NCBI RefSeq assembly: GCF_033842475.1
Contig: NZ_JAWXYB010000018.1
Location: 248,001-312,000, forward strand
Direction: 5' to 3'
DNA: 64,000 bases
DNA from: Acidiphilium acidophilum
GTDB lineage: Bacteria; Pseudomonadota; Alphaproteobacteria; Acetobacterales; Acetobacteraceae
In this document: one piece after another, positions 35,172-44,041 of the stretch
Layout: each line of letters begins with the position of its first letter
Position numbering within the stretch: position 1 is the first letter of the stretch
Program-made: the position numbers and the translations under genes
Notes under the pieces: model-generated
Seen by the model: the letters and a program-made list of their open reading frames with translations, nothing else
What the model was told of the DNA's origin: nothing
Database searches by the model: none

Positions 35172-36773
35172 ATGCCAATGTCAGCGACCGCCATTCATCA
35201 CGACCATGCCGACCACAGCCATCAGCCCGGCTTCGTCCGCCGCTGGCTGATGAGCACGAACCACAAGGATATCGGCACCCTCTACATTACCTGGGCGATC
35301 ATCGCCGGGATCGAGGGCGGCGTGCTCTCGATGATCATGCGGGCACAGCTCGCGGAGCCGAACAATTCGCTGGTGACCAACGGGCAGGCCTGGAACGCGA
35401 TTGTCACCGCGCACGGGCTGCTGATGATCTTTTTCCTGGTGATGCCCGCGCTGATCGGCGGATTCGGCAACTGGATGGTGCCGATGATGATCGGCGCACC
35501 GGACATGGCCTTCCCGCGGCTGAACAACATGAGCTTCTGGTTCCTGTTCATGGGGTTCATTTTCGTCAATCTCGGCCTGCTGGTCGGCGCGGGATCGGGC
35601 ATCGGGTGGACGCTGTATCCGCCATTGTCGGACATCACCTATTCACCGGGACCATCGGTCGATTTCACCCTGTTCTCGCTGCATCTCGCCGGTATCTCCT
35701 CGCTGCTCGGCGCGATCAATTTCATCGCGACCATTCTGAACATGCGCGCGCCCGGCATGACCATGCACAAGATGCCGCTGTTCGTCTGGTCGATCCTGGT
35801 GACCGCCTTCCTGTTGCTGCTCGCCATTCCGGTTCTGGCCGGCGCGATCACCATGCTGATCATGGACCGTAATTTCGGCACATCGTTCTTCGAGCCGGCG
35901 GGCGGCGGCGACCCGGTGCTGTTCCAGCATCTGTTCTGGTTCTTCGGACATCCCGAAGTCTATATCATGATCCTGCCGGCGTTCGGCATCGTCAGCCATG
36001 TGGTTTCGACCTTCTCGAAAAAGCCGATCTTCGGCTATCTCGGCATGGTTTACGCCATGGTCGCGATCGGGTTCGTCGGCTTCGTGGTCTGGGCGCATCA
36101 CATGTTCGTCTCCGGTATCTCGATGGACAGCAAGGTCTATTTCGAGGCGGCGACGCTGGTGATCGCGGTGCCGACCGGGGTGAAAGTGTTCTCCTGGGTC
36201 GCAACCATGTGGGGCGGATCGGTCGAATTGAAGACGCCGATGCTCTGGGCGATCGGGTTCATCTTCATGTTCGTGGTCGGCGGCGCGACCGGTATCGTGC
36301 TGGCCAATGCCGGCCTCGATACCGAACTGCACAATACCTATTTCGTGATCGCGCACTTTCACTACGTGCTGTCGATGGGGTCGGTGTTCGCGATCTTCGC
36401 CGGGTTCTATTACTGGATCGGCAAAATGTACGGCCAGCAGTATAATGAAACACTCGGCAAGCTGCATTTCTGGCTGTTCTTCATCGGGGTCAACCTGACC
36501 TTCTTCCCGCAGCATTTCCTCGGTCTCGCGGGCATGCCGCGCCGCTACCCCGATTATCCGACCGCGTTTGCCGGATGGAACATGGTCTCCTCGGTCGGCG
36601 CGATGATCTCGGGGGTCAGCACACTTGTGTTCTTCGTGGTGCTGTACAAAATCTTCACGGGGAAGCAGAAGCTGGCGGGCAATTATTGGGGTGCCGGTGC
36701 GACCACTCTGGAGTGGACCGTTCCGTCCCCTGCTCCCCACCACACGTTCGAAGACGTGCCGGTGATCCGCTGA
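35172..36773 (+). CDS. ctaD: Cytochrome c oxidase subunit I
   Basis: The catalytic subunit, with haem a, haem a3 and CuB. The 533-residue protein has twelve hydrophobic segments and the canonical signatures: [20 protein letters not shown] with the haem a His, [18 protein letters not shown] with the CuB His and cross-linked Tyr, [14 protein letters not shown] with two CuB His residues, and [17 protein letters not shown] with the haem ligands. ATG 35172 is used; ATG 35178 is equally possible. It follows ctaC by 39 bases. Confidence 0.97.
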   Translation: MPMSATAIHHDHADHSHQPGFVRRWLMSTNHKDIGTLYITWAIIAGIEGGVLSMIMRAQLAEPNNSLVTNGQAWNAIVTAHGLLMIFFLVMPALIGGFGNWMVPMMIGAPDMAFPRLNNMSFWFLFMGFIFVNLGLLVGAGSGIGWTLYPPLSDITYSPGPSVDFTLFSLHLAGISSLLGAINFIATILNMRAPGMTMHKMPLFVWSILVTAFLLLLAIPVLAGAITMLIMDRNFGTSFFEPAGGGDPVLFQHLFWFFGHPEVYIMILPAFGIVSHVVSTFSKKPIFGYLGMVYAMVAIGFVGFVVWAHHMFVSGISMDSKVYFEAATLVIAVPTGVKVFSWVATMWGGSVELKTPMLWAIGFIFMFVVGGATGIVLANAGLDTELHNTYFVIAHFHYVLSMGSVFAIFAGFYYWIGKMYGQQYNETLGKLHFWLFFIGVNLTFFPQHFLGLAGMPRRYPDYPTAFAGWNMVSSVGAMISGVSTLVFFVVLYKIFTGKQKLAGNYWGAGATTLEWTVPSPAPHHTFEDVPVIR

Positions 36774-36810
36774 GCGGATCGCCGTATCGTCCCCACTGAT
36801 CGGATACGAC

Positions 36811-37767
36811 ATGAGCGATACCATCCTGCGGACCAGTGCACCGGCGATTACGCCGGACCCGGAATTGTTCGACCAGGCAATTCTGGGCGCGACGACGCGG
36901 GACTGGCTCGCTCTGCTCAAGCCACGTGTGCTCTATCTCGTGGTGTATACCGGTGCCGCCGGCCTGTTGATCGCGCCCGGGCCGATCAACCCGATCATCG
37001 CGTTCACCGCCATCCTGTGTATCGCGATGGCGGCGGGTGCGGCGGGGTCGATCAATATGTGGTACGACCGCGATATCGACGCGATCATGCGCCGGACTGC
37101 GAAGCGCCCGGTCCCCTCGGGGCGGATTTCGCCCTCCGGCGCGCTCGGCTTCGGTGTCGGGTTGTCGGTGCTGTCAGTCCTGCTGATGTGGCTCGCGACC
37201 AATTTTCTGGCAGCCGTGGTGCTGGCGATTTCGATCGCGTTCTATGTGTTCATCTACACGATGTGGCTGAAGCGGCGGACCCCGCAGAACATCGTGATCG
37301 GTGGTGCCGCCGGCGCCTTTCCGCCGATCATCGGGTGGGTCGCGGTCACCGGGCATCTGGCGCTGATGCCGATCGTGCTGTTCGCCATCATTTTCATCTG
37401 GACGCCGCCGCATTTCTGGGCGCTGTCGCTGTTCGCCTCGGCCGATTACGAAAAGGCAGGTGTGCCGATGCTGCCGGTGGTTGCCGGTGCCAAAGCGACC
37501 CGGCTGGCGGTGATGCGCTATACGTTGTGGATGGTGCCGATTTCGCTGCTGCCCTATGTGCTGCATCTCGCAGGACCGTTCTATGGCGCGAGCGCGCTGA
37601 TCCTCGGTCTCGTGTTCGTCTGGTATTCGCTGGGAGTGGTGCGTGACAAGCAGGACGCCGCGGGGGTCAGCCTGACGCGCGATGCCCCGGCCAAGGCAGC
37701 GTTCAAATACTCGATCCTTTATCTGTTCATGATCTTCGGCGCCCTTGTGGTGGATCATTTCCTGTGA
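36811..37767 (+). CDS. ctaB: Haem o synthase (protohaem IX farnesyltransferase)
   Basis: CtaB farnesylates protohaem IX to haem o, the precursor of haem a. The 318-residue UbiA-type membrane protein has LLKPRVLYLVVYTGAAGLL, the Asp-rich prenyl diphosphate motif NMWYDRDIDAIMRRTAKRP, and the second motif near ASADYEKAGVPMLPVV. The cluster position between ctaD and ctaE is standard. Its stop overlaps the GTG of the next small gene. Confidence 0.95.
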   Translation: MSDTILRTSAPAITPDPELFDQAILGATTRDWLALLKPRVLYLVVYTGAAGLLIAPGPINPIIAFTAILCIAMAAGAAGSINMWYDRDIDAIMRRTAKRPVPSGRISPSGALGFGVGLSVLSVLLMWLATNFLAAVVLAISIAFYVFIYTMWLKRRTPQNIVIGGAAGAFPPIIGWVAVTGHLALMPIVLFAIIFIWTPPHFWALSLFASADYEKAGVPMLPVVAGAKATRLAVMRYTLWMVPISLLPYVLHLAGPFYGASALILGLVFVWYSLGVVRDKQDAAGVSLTRDAPAKAAFKYSILYLFMIFGALVVDHFL

Positions 37768-37949
37768 CCGATCCCGATCGGGTCATCGTTTCGGTCACGA
37801 CGCCGCAATGGACGGAGGAGCAGAAGGCCGAGTTCAACAAGCGCCGGCGGGGTCGCAACTGGGCACTGTTCGCCGCAATGGCCGCGCTGTGCGCCCTGAT
37901 CTATGCAATTGCCGTGGTCAAGCTCTATCATGCCGGCCATATGTGGTGA
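37764..37949 (+). CDS. Small CoxF-like membrane protein of the oxidase operon
   Basis: This 61-residue protein has a charged N-terminus (TPQWTEEQKAEFNKRRRGRN) and one membrane helix (WALFAAMAALCALIYAIAVV). Small one-helix proteins of this form lie after ctaB in alphaproteobacterial oxidase clusters and are called CoxF. The start is GTG at 37764, overlapping the ctaB stop (GTGA). In most relatives ctaG (Cox11) follows at this point; here only 39 bases separate it from ctaE. Confidence 0.75.
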   Translation: MTDPDRVIVSVTTPQWTEEQKAEFNKRRRGRNWALFAAMAALCALIYAIAVVKLYHAGHMW

Positions 37950-37988
37950 AACCACAGGCGGTTGGCGGAATTCTGGGAGGAATATTCG

Positions 37989-38840
37989 ATGAGTGCTGAC
38001 ATCCATACCGCCGAAAGCCAGATAGCCGGCACGGTGCCGCATCCCTATCATATGGTGGAGCCGAGTATCTGGCCGCTGTTCGGGGCGGTTTCGGCTATCC
38101 TGATCGCCACCGGGATCATTTTCGTCGCTCATTACGACGATTACTGGTTCCTCGGCTTCGGCTTCGTCGGCGCGGTCAGCACGATGGCGGTGTGGTGGCG
38201 GGATGTGGTGCGCGAAAGCCGCACCCCCGGCCTGCACAAGCTGGTGACCCAAATCGGCATGCGCTACGGCATGGCGCTGTTCATCACCTCCGAGGTGATG
38301 TTTTTCGTCTCGTTCTTCTGGGCCTATTTCAACTTCTTCTTCTTTCCCAGCCATATGGGATACGCGTTCGCGGCGGTCTGGCCACCGCAGCATATCACCA
38401 CGATCGATCCGTTTGCGGTGCCGCTGTTCAACACGATGGTGCTGCTGCTCTCCGGCACCACCATCACTTGGTCGCACCATGCTCTGCTTGAGAACGATCG
38501 CCGCGGCATGATCATGGGGCTGGGCGTGACCGTGCTGCTGGGAATCACGTTCCTGTGCGGTCAGGGTTACGAATATACCCATTCGCCGTTCAATTTTTAT
38601 CATGGCGGGATCTTTCCCTCGGTGTTTTTCATCGCCACCGGGTTCCACGGGTTCCATGTCATCGTCGGCACGACCTTCCTGACCGTGAATTTCTTCCGGG
38701 CGCTCAAGGGGCAGTTCAGCGTCAAGCGCCATTTCGGCTTCGAGGCGGCGGCCTGGTACTGGCACTTCGTCGATGTCGTGTGGCTGTTCCTGTTCGTCTG
38801 CATCTATTATTTCGGTGCCAGCGCCATCACTGCGGCATGA
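37989..38840 (+). CDS. ctaE: Cytochrome c oxidase subunit III
   Basis: A 283-residue seven-helix subunit III that stabilises the proton-pumping core. Seen are YHMVEPSIWPLFGAVSA at the start, MRYGMALFITSEVMFFVSFF with the conserved Glu, TIDPFAVPLFNTMVLLLSG, HSPFNFYHGGIFPSVFFI, ATGFHGFHVIVGT and a final AAAWYWHFVDVVWLFLFV. ATG 37989 is chosen over 37962 because GGGAGGAAT lies directly upstream. Confidence 0.96.
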   Translation: MSADIHTAESQIAGTVPHPYHMVEPSIWPLFGAVSAILIATGIIFVAHYDDYWFLGFGFVGAVSTMAVWWRDVVRESRTPGLHKLVTQIGMRYGMALFITSEVMFFVSFFWAYFNFFFFPSHMGYAFAAVWPPQHITTIDPFAVPLFNTMVLLLSGTTITWSHHALLENDRRGMIMGLGVTVLLGITFLCGQGYEYTHSPFNFYHGGIFPSVFFIATGFHGFHVIVGTTFLTVNFFRALKGQFSVKRHFGFEAAAWYWHFVDVVWLFLFVCIYYFGASAITAA

Positions 38841-38843
38841 TTG

Positions 38844-39572
38844 ATGCCTGACAGCTTCAACCGGTCGGCGCCGCCGCGCGCGCGGTGGCGGCGCCTGATC
38901 GGAATGGGGATCTTCAGCCTTGTGATGTTCGTGCTGCTGATGGCCCTCGGCATCTGGCAGGTGCATCGCTGGCATTACAAGGACCGCATCCAGCGCGAAA
39001 TCGTGGCGGCGCAGATGTTGCCGCCGATACCGCTGCCGGATCACCCGACGCCCTATCAGAAAGTCGCGATCACCGGCCATTGGCTGGCCGACAAAGCGGC
39101 GTTCTACGGGGATCAGATCAGGAATTCGCCCGCCGGGGAATTACAGGGCGCGCAACTCGTCATGCCGTTCAGGCGCGACAATGGCGATGTCGTGATGGTC
39201 GATCTCGGATGGGTCGAGGGACGCTCGCCGCGCCCGGCCCCGGTGCCGGCGGGGCCCGCGATGGTTTCGGGCTATATCCAGAGGGCGCAGAATTTCGGTC
39301 CTTTCGCCGCAAAGAGCGATCCGGCGAAGGGGATTTTCTATACGCTCGATCCGGTCCGGATCGGTGCGGCGCTGGGCCTCGATCGTGTCGCGCCCTACAC
39401 CCTGATCGTGCTGGGACCCAAGCCGATCGCGGGTGGCCCGGTGCCGGCGGCGAGCCTGCCCGAGCCGCCGAACAACTCCCAGCAATATGCGCTGACATGG
39501 TTCGGGCTTGCCATTGTCGTCGTAATCGAGTTCCTGTTCTACGCCCGAAAGCGATTGAGAGACCCCGCATGA
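38844..39572 (+). CDS. SURF1-family oxidase assembly protein
   Basis: Surf1 proteins help insert haem a into subunit I. The 242-residue product has the two-helix layout of the family: an N-terminal helix with GIFSLVMFVLLMALGIWQVH, a periplasmic domain with YQKVAITGHWLADKAAFYGD and VMVDLGWVEGRSP, and a C-terminal helix after NNSQQYALTWFGLAIVVVIE. The start is ATG 38844 or TTG 38841, three to six bases after the ctaE stop. Its own stop overlaps the ATG of the carboxypeptidase gene. Confidence 0.9.
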   Translation: MPDSFNRSAPPRARWRRLIGMGIFSLVMFVLLMALGIWQVHRWHYKDRIQREIVAAQMLPPIPLPDHPTPYQKVAITGHWLADKAAFYGDQIRNSPAGELQGAQLVMPFRRDNGDVVMVDLGWVEGRSPRPAPVPAGPAMVSGYIQRAQNFGPFAAKSDPAKGIFYTLDPVRIGAALGLDRVAPYTLIVLGPKPIAGGPVPAASLPEPPNNSQQYALTWFGLAIVVVIEFLFYARKRLRDPA

Positions 39573-41086
39573 ACGATATGGCAACCAACACCGATCCCCG
39601 CGCCTATGACCGCCTGACCGCCCGGTTTGCCCGAATGGCAACGGTGGAGGAGGCGATGTCGATGCTCGGCTGGGACCAGGCGGCGGTGATGCCGGATGGC
39701 GGCTCCGATGCGCGGGCCGATCAACTTGCCGTGCTTTCAGGCCTCGCCCATACCATGCTGACCGACACCGTGGCCGCTGAGGATCTCGATGCCGCGGAAG
39801 CGGCCCCGCCCGGTGATCCGGCAGCACGCCGCAATCTGGAACTGATGCGCCGGGCCCATCGGCAAGCTAACGCCGTGCCGGGGGATCTGGTCGAGGCGCT
39901 GACCCGCCATGCCGCGACCTGCGAGAATATCTGGCGCGGGGCGCGCAAGGCGTCCGATTTCAAAATGGTCGCAACGCCGCTCGCGGACCTGCTCGCCCTG
40001 ACCCGCGAGAAGGCGGCGGCGCTGGCGGCGGTCTCAGGGCTCGATCGGTATGACGCGCTGATCGACACGTATCAGCCCGGGATCACCGCCGGGGAGATTA
40101 CGCCGGTTTTCGCGCGGTACGAGGCGTTTCTCCGGGAGGCGCTGCCGCGTGCCGAGGCGTTGCAAGCGGCGCGGGATCACCAGCGGCCCGGTGCGGCACC
40201 GTTTGCCGAAGCGGCGCAGGAGGCGTTGTGCCGCCGACTCGCGGCGCAGGTGGGGCTCGATTTCACCGGGGCGCGGCTCGACCGCTCGACCCATCCGTTC
40301 TGTGGCGGCACGCCGACCGATATCCGGATCACCACGCGCTACGATGAGGCCGATTTCGCGTCGGCGTTGATGGGCGTGCTCCATGAGACCGGGCATGCGC
40401 TTTACGAGGCGGGTCTGCCGCGCGACCATGCCCGCCAACCGGTCGGCACCGCGGCGGGGATGGCGGCGCATGAGAGTCAGTCGCTCATCATCGAGATGCA
40501 GGCGGCGCGGTCGGACGCGTATCTGGGATTTCTCGGACCGGTTCTGGCCGAAGCGTTCGGTCAGGAGGTCGCGGCCTTCGCGCCGGACCGGCTCGCGGCA
40601 CGGTTGCGGCATGTCGGGCGGAGTTTCATCCGGGTCGAGGCCGATGAAATGACCTATCCGGCCCATGTGATCCTGCGGTATCGGCTCGAAGCTGCGATGA
40701 TCGCGGGGGATCTGGCGGTGACGGACCTGCCGGGCGCGTGGAACGAGGGGATGCGGGATTTGTTGGGGATCACCCCGCCCGACGATGCGCGCGGGTGCCT
40801 GCAGGATATTCACTGGTATTGCGGCCTGTTCGGCTATTTTCCGTCCTATACGCTGGGCGCGATGGCGGCGGCGCAACTGATGGCGGCGGCGCGGGCGGCG
40901 GTGCCGACGATCGATGCCGGGCTGGCGCGAGGCGATTTCGGGCCGCTGCTTGGCTGGCTGCGGACCCATGTGCATCGGCACGGCGCGGCTTACGGGTTCA
41001 ACGATCTGCTGCGACAGGCGACCGGCAAGCCACTCGATCCGGCGGATTTCGAGGCGCACCTGACGGCTCGCTACCTCACCGCCTGA
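39569..41086 (+). CDS. M32-family metallocarboxypeptidase
   Basis: A 505-residue zinc carboxypeptidase of the Taq/Pfu (M32) family, which removes C-terminal residues from peptides in the cytoplasm. The zinc motif is GVLHETGHALYEAGLP (HETGH) near residue 273. Other family blocks are MLGWDQAAVMPDGG at the start, HPFCGGTPTDIRITTRY, GTAAGMAAHESQSLIIE and IHWYCGLFGYFPSYTLG. Length is normal. It begins inside the surf1 stop (ATGA), so it is expressed with the oxidase genes, with no obvious functional link. Confidence 0.93.
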   Translation: MNDMATNTDPRAYDRLTARFARMATVEEAMSMLGWDQAAVMPDGGSDARADQLAVLSGLAHTMLTDTVAAEDLDAAEAAPPGDPAARRNLELMRRAHRQANAVPGDLVEALTRHAATCENIWRGARKASDFKMVATPLADLLALTREKAAALAAVSGLDRYDALIDTYQPGITAGEITPVFARYEAFLREALPRAEALQAARDHQRPGAAPFAEAAQEALCRRLAAQVGLDFTGARLDRSTHPFCGGTPTDIRITTRYDEADFASALMGVLHETGHALYEAGLPRDHARQPVGTAAGMAAHESQSLIIEMQAARSDAYLGFLGPVLAEAFGQEVAAFAPDRLAARLRHVGRSFIRVEADEMTYPAHVILRYRLEAAMIAGDLAVTDLPGAWNEGMRDLLGITPPDDARGCLQDIHWYCGLFGYFPSYTLGAMAAAQLMAAARAAVPTIDAGLARGDFGPLLGWLRTHVHRHGAAYGFNDLLRQATGKPLDPADFEAHLTARYLTA

Positions 41087-41101
41087 GGCGGTGCGGCGCG
41101 G

Positions 41102-41783
41102 TCAGTGGATCATTTCGCGGATCTTGCTGGCGAGCGCGTGCAGGGCGAAGGGTTTGGTCATCACGTCCATTCCGTGTTCGAGCAGGCCGTTGCCGACCGC
41201 GGCTTTTTCGGCGTAGCCGGTGATGAACAGGACGCGCAGATCGTGCTGGTTCTGCCGGGCGGCGTCGGCGAGCTGGCGGCCGTTCATGCCGTTGGGTAGG
41301 CCGACATCGGTGATCAGAAGATTGATCCCGTTGGTCGAGCGCAGGATTTTCAGCGCGTGGCTGCCATCCTCGGCTTCGAGGGCGGCGTAGCCGAGTTCGG
41401 CGAGAACCTCGCGGACCAGGACGCGGATGGCCGATTCGTCATCGACGATCAGCACGGTCTCGCCCGCTTCGGCGCGCGGCATGCCGATGGTCGCGAAGCG
41501 GGCTGCGGGATCGGCCACCACGCCGCGATGGCGGGGCAGATAGATGCGGATGGTGCTGCCCTGGCCGACTTCGCTGTAGATGCGCAGATGGCCGCTCGAT
41601 TGCTTGGCGAAGCCATAGACCATCGACAGGCCGAGGCCGGTGCCGGCGCCGAGCGGCTTGGTGGTGAAGAACGGATCGAACGCGCGGGCGACGATTTCGG
41701 GTGACATGCCGGTGCCGGTATCGCTGACGCTGAGGACGACATAGTCGCCGGGGTCGAGGTCGCCGTGGGCGGCGGCGTAGGGG
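41102..41783 (-). pseudogene. Hybrid histidine kinase, C-terminal fragment cut off by IS
   Basis: Rejoined with 42998-44041 by removing the IS at 41784-42997 and one copy of its 10-bp duplication, this makes one 571-residue hybrid sensor kinase reading DTPYA then AAHGDLDPGDYV across the scar. This half has the ATP-lid boxes VSDTGTGMSPEIVARAF and GAGTGLGLSMVYGFAKQSSG, then a full receiver domain (VLIVDDESAIRVLVREVL, phospho-acceptor Asp in LLITDVGLPNGMNG, Lys in MTKPFALHAL). The break falls inside the ATP-binding domain between its N and G1 boxes, so neither half can work as a kinase. Confidence 0.93.
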
Positions 41784-42997
41784 CAGGGCAATCGCACTTC
41801 AGAATAGTTGTAGGAGGCTGGTGAGGTAGGCATCATCCCATCCGGCCCGTTTGAATTTGCCGCGCAGGGAGCCCCTGGTGGCGTTCTCTTTTTGCATGAC
41901 GTTCAGGGCCATATGTCGCAGGACTGCGAGATTATTTGGGCTATTGCCCAATCTGCTTCGATCCTGATCCTCGTTCATGACGACATCGAGCCTCCAATGG
42001 AGCCGGTTTTCAATGCCCCAATGTGACCGGACAACCTCATTGAAGCGTTCGCTGGAGAGCACAGTGCTGAGCAGGTAGTAGGCGGTCTCAGTCGTGGTTT
42101 TGGTGGAGGTTTCGCGCATACGGACAATTTTGCCGATGGCGGCAAGACCCGGCCATCGGTGTCCCTCCTGCAACCAGGCGATATCGTCTGAAACGGTTGC
42201 GGTGCGGGTCTCGATACGACCATGATCAGCATCGACTGTGCGCGTCGTATTGGTTTCGTCGCACGGCACGCCGTTGAGAAACATGGAGACATCACCATGC
42301 AAGTTGCCTTGGTTCCCCTTCAGCGCGAGAACGTAATCACCTCCTTGATCGACGATTTGTTGCGCGATCGCACGCTGGCAGTTCAACGCATCGGTTGTCA
42401 CGATCGTGCCTTTCAATGATAGCAACTTCAACAGTTTCGGCACTGCGGTGATTTCATTGGATTTGACGTCTGTGGCGATCTGCGCCAGCACGAGACGCTG
42501 TTCGCAACCCCAAGCGCTGACCATATGCAACGCCGATTTGCCGCGGGCATGATCGAAAGATCGACGAAGGACTTTCCCATCGATCGCCACAACACCCTCG
42601 ATCGTCTTGGAAAATCGAGCCATGAACCGCTGAAACGCAGCGCTGAACTGCTCCGGATCGATCTGACGAAATAGCCGGCTGAACGTGTCATGGCTGGGTA
42701 GTCCGTTCTCAAGCTTCAGAAACCCCCGCAGAAACGACTCTTTCGCGCGGGCAAACAGCGCCATGTCGACAGCGCATTGGCCACCGCACAGAACCGTGCA
42801 CAAGGCTATCATCAAAAGCTCATGGAAGTTGTGCAAAGCGGCATTACTGGTCCGCGGATCTTCCAAACCCTGCCAGCACGCAGCAAATTCCTCCAACGTG
42901 TCCTCCCCTGAAGTGTTTCACACGCCGTCGGTAGAATCGCTCCCGCTCAGTCACGCAAGCCCCCCTTATTCTGAAAATTTCAAGTGCGATTCCCCTG
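41784..42997 (-). mobile_element. ISAs1-family insertion sequence with 10-bp target duplication
   Basis: The element is 1214 bp and begins and ends with CAGGG. Outer inverted ends read CAGGG-N-AATCGCACTT on both sides. The 10-bp sequence GGCGTAGGGG is present directly outside each end (41774-41783 and 42998-43007). One intact transposase gene is inside. It interrupts the hybrid histidine kinase gene next to the KaiC-like gene. Confidence 0.94.
41799..42896 (-). CDS. ISAs1-family transposase
   Basis: A 365-residue transposase of the ISAs1 (H-repeat-associated) family. It opens with LEDPRTSNAALHNFHELLMI and MALFARAKESFLRGFLKL, typical of the family N-terminus. Catalytic residues are visible in VVAIDGKVLRRSFDHARGK (Asp), GTIVTTDALNCQRAIAQQI (Asp) and RSHWGIENRLHWRLDVVMNE (Glu). 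The frame is complete, so mobility may be retained. Confidence 0.93.
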   Translation of the reverse strand: MEEFAACWQGLEDPRTSNAALHNFHELLMIALCTVLCGGQCAVDMALFARAKESFLRGFLKLENGLPSHDTFSRLFRQIDPEQFSAAFQRFMARFSKTIEGVVAIDGKVLRRSFDHARGKSALHMVSAWGCEQRLVLAQIATDVKSNEITAVPKLLKLLSLKGTIVTTDALNCQRAIAQQIVDQGGDYVLALKGNQGNLHGDVSMFLNGVPCDETNTTRTVDADHGRIETRTATVSDDIAWLQEGHRWPGLAAIGKIVRMRETSTKTTTETAYYLLSTVLSSERFNEVVRSHWGIENRLHWRLDVVMNEDQDRSRLGNSPNNLAVLRHMALNVMQKENATRGSLRGKFKRAGWDDAYLTSLLQLF

Positions 42998-44041
42998 GGC
43001 GTAGGGGGTATCGAGGTTGACGTTGCCGAGTTCGATGGTGAGCACCCCGCCTTCGGGCATCGCGTCGCGCGCGTTGATCACGAGGTTGAGGATGGCGCTT
43101 TCGAGCTGGTGCGGATCGCAGAGGGTCGGCCAGATATCGTCGGCTTGCGGCAGGTCGACCCGGATGGTGGGGCCGACGGTGCCGGTGATCAGCGTGGTCA
43201 TGGATTCCAGCAGGGCGACCGTGTCGGTCGGTTTCGGGCTGAGGGTCTGGCGGCGCGAGAAGGCGAGCAGGCGGTGGGTGAGGGCGGCGGCGCGGTTGGC
43301 GGCGGTGGCGGCGATGTCGACGTAGCGGCCGAGATCGGCGTAGCGTTCCTGGTCGATCCGCCGGCGCATGAGTTCGAGACTGCCGGTGATACCGGCGAGC
43401 ATGTTGTTGAAGTCGTGGGCGAGGCCGCCGGTGAGCTGGCCGACCGCCTCCATTTTCTGGGCCTGACGGAGGGCGGCTTCGGTCTTCTCGCGTTCGGTGA
43501 TCTGCTGGAGGAGTTCGGCATTGGTGGCTTCGAGCCGGCGGGTGCGGTCCTCCACCAGTTGTTCGAGCCTGACCGCGACCTGGGCGCGGGAGGCGAGGTA
43601 GTGGCGGACTTCGTACTGGCGGCGGCGGGCGCGCAGCGCGGAGGTGGCGGCGCTCGACAAGGTGAGGGCATCGAGCGGGCGTTCGAGCATCGAGGCGTTG
43701 CGAAGGGCGCCGAGGGTGCGGTGACGCCAGATCTGCACTTCCGCGCGGACCTCGCGGCTGGTGAGCACGATGAAGGGAAGATCGGACCAGGGGGGTTGGG
43801 CTTCGACCCACGCGGCGACGGCGTCGGCACCGGCGCCGAACAGGGATTCCTCGGTGACGATCGCCGCACCTGCACCATCTTCGAGCACGCGGATCAGGCA
43901 GGCGGCATCGGCGCAGGATTCGGCGATGACCCCGGCGCGGCCCAGCACATCCGTGATGGCAGCGTTGTCCCGCCCGATCGGGGCGAGGACGGCGATGCGG
44001 GCTTCGAACGGGGTCTCCGGCTGCTTTTCAGGATTCGGCAT
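42998..44041 (-). pseudogene. Hybrid histidine kinase, N-terminal fragment
   Basis: This half begins at ATG 44041, overlapping the end of the KaiC-like gene by 14 bases. About 150 residues of receiver-like or sensory sequence come first (IAVLAPIGRDNAAITDVLGR), then a coiled coil (LVEDRTRRLEATNAELLQQI), the phospho-His box [20 protein letters not shown] and the N box AILNLVINARDAMPEGG. The frame now stops 18 bases into the IS, at 42980. Genes of this type often accompany KaiC-like ATPases in proteobacteria and form their output kinase (established association). Confidence 0.92.

Noticed and set aside
35643-36920. Minus-strand 425-codon frame over ctaD
   Set aside because: It is the complement of a well-conserved oxidase subunit gene and has no domain signature.
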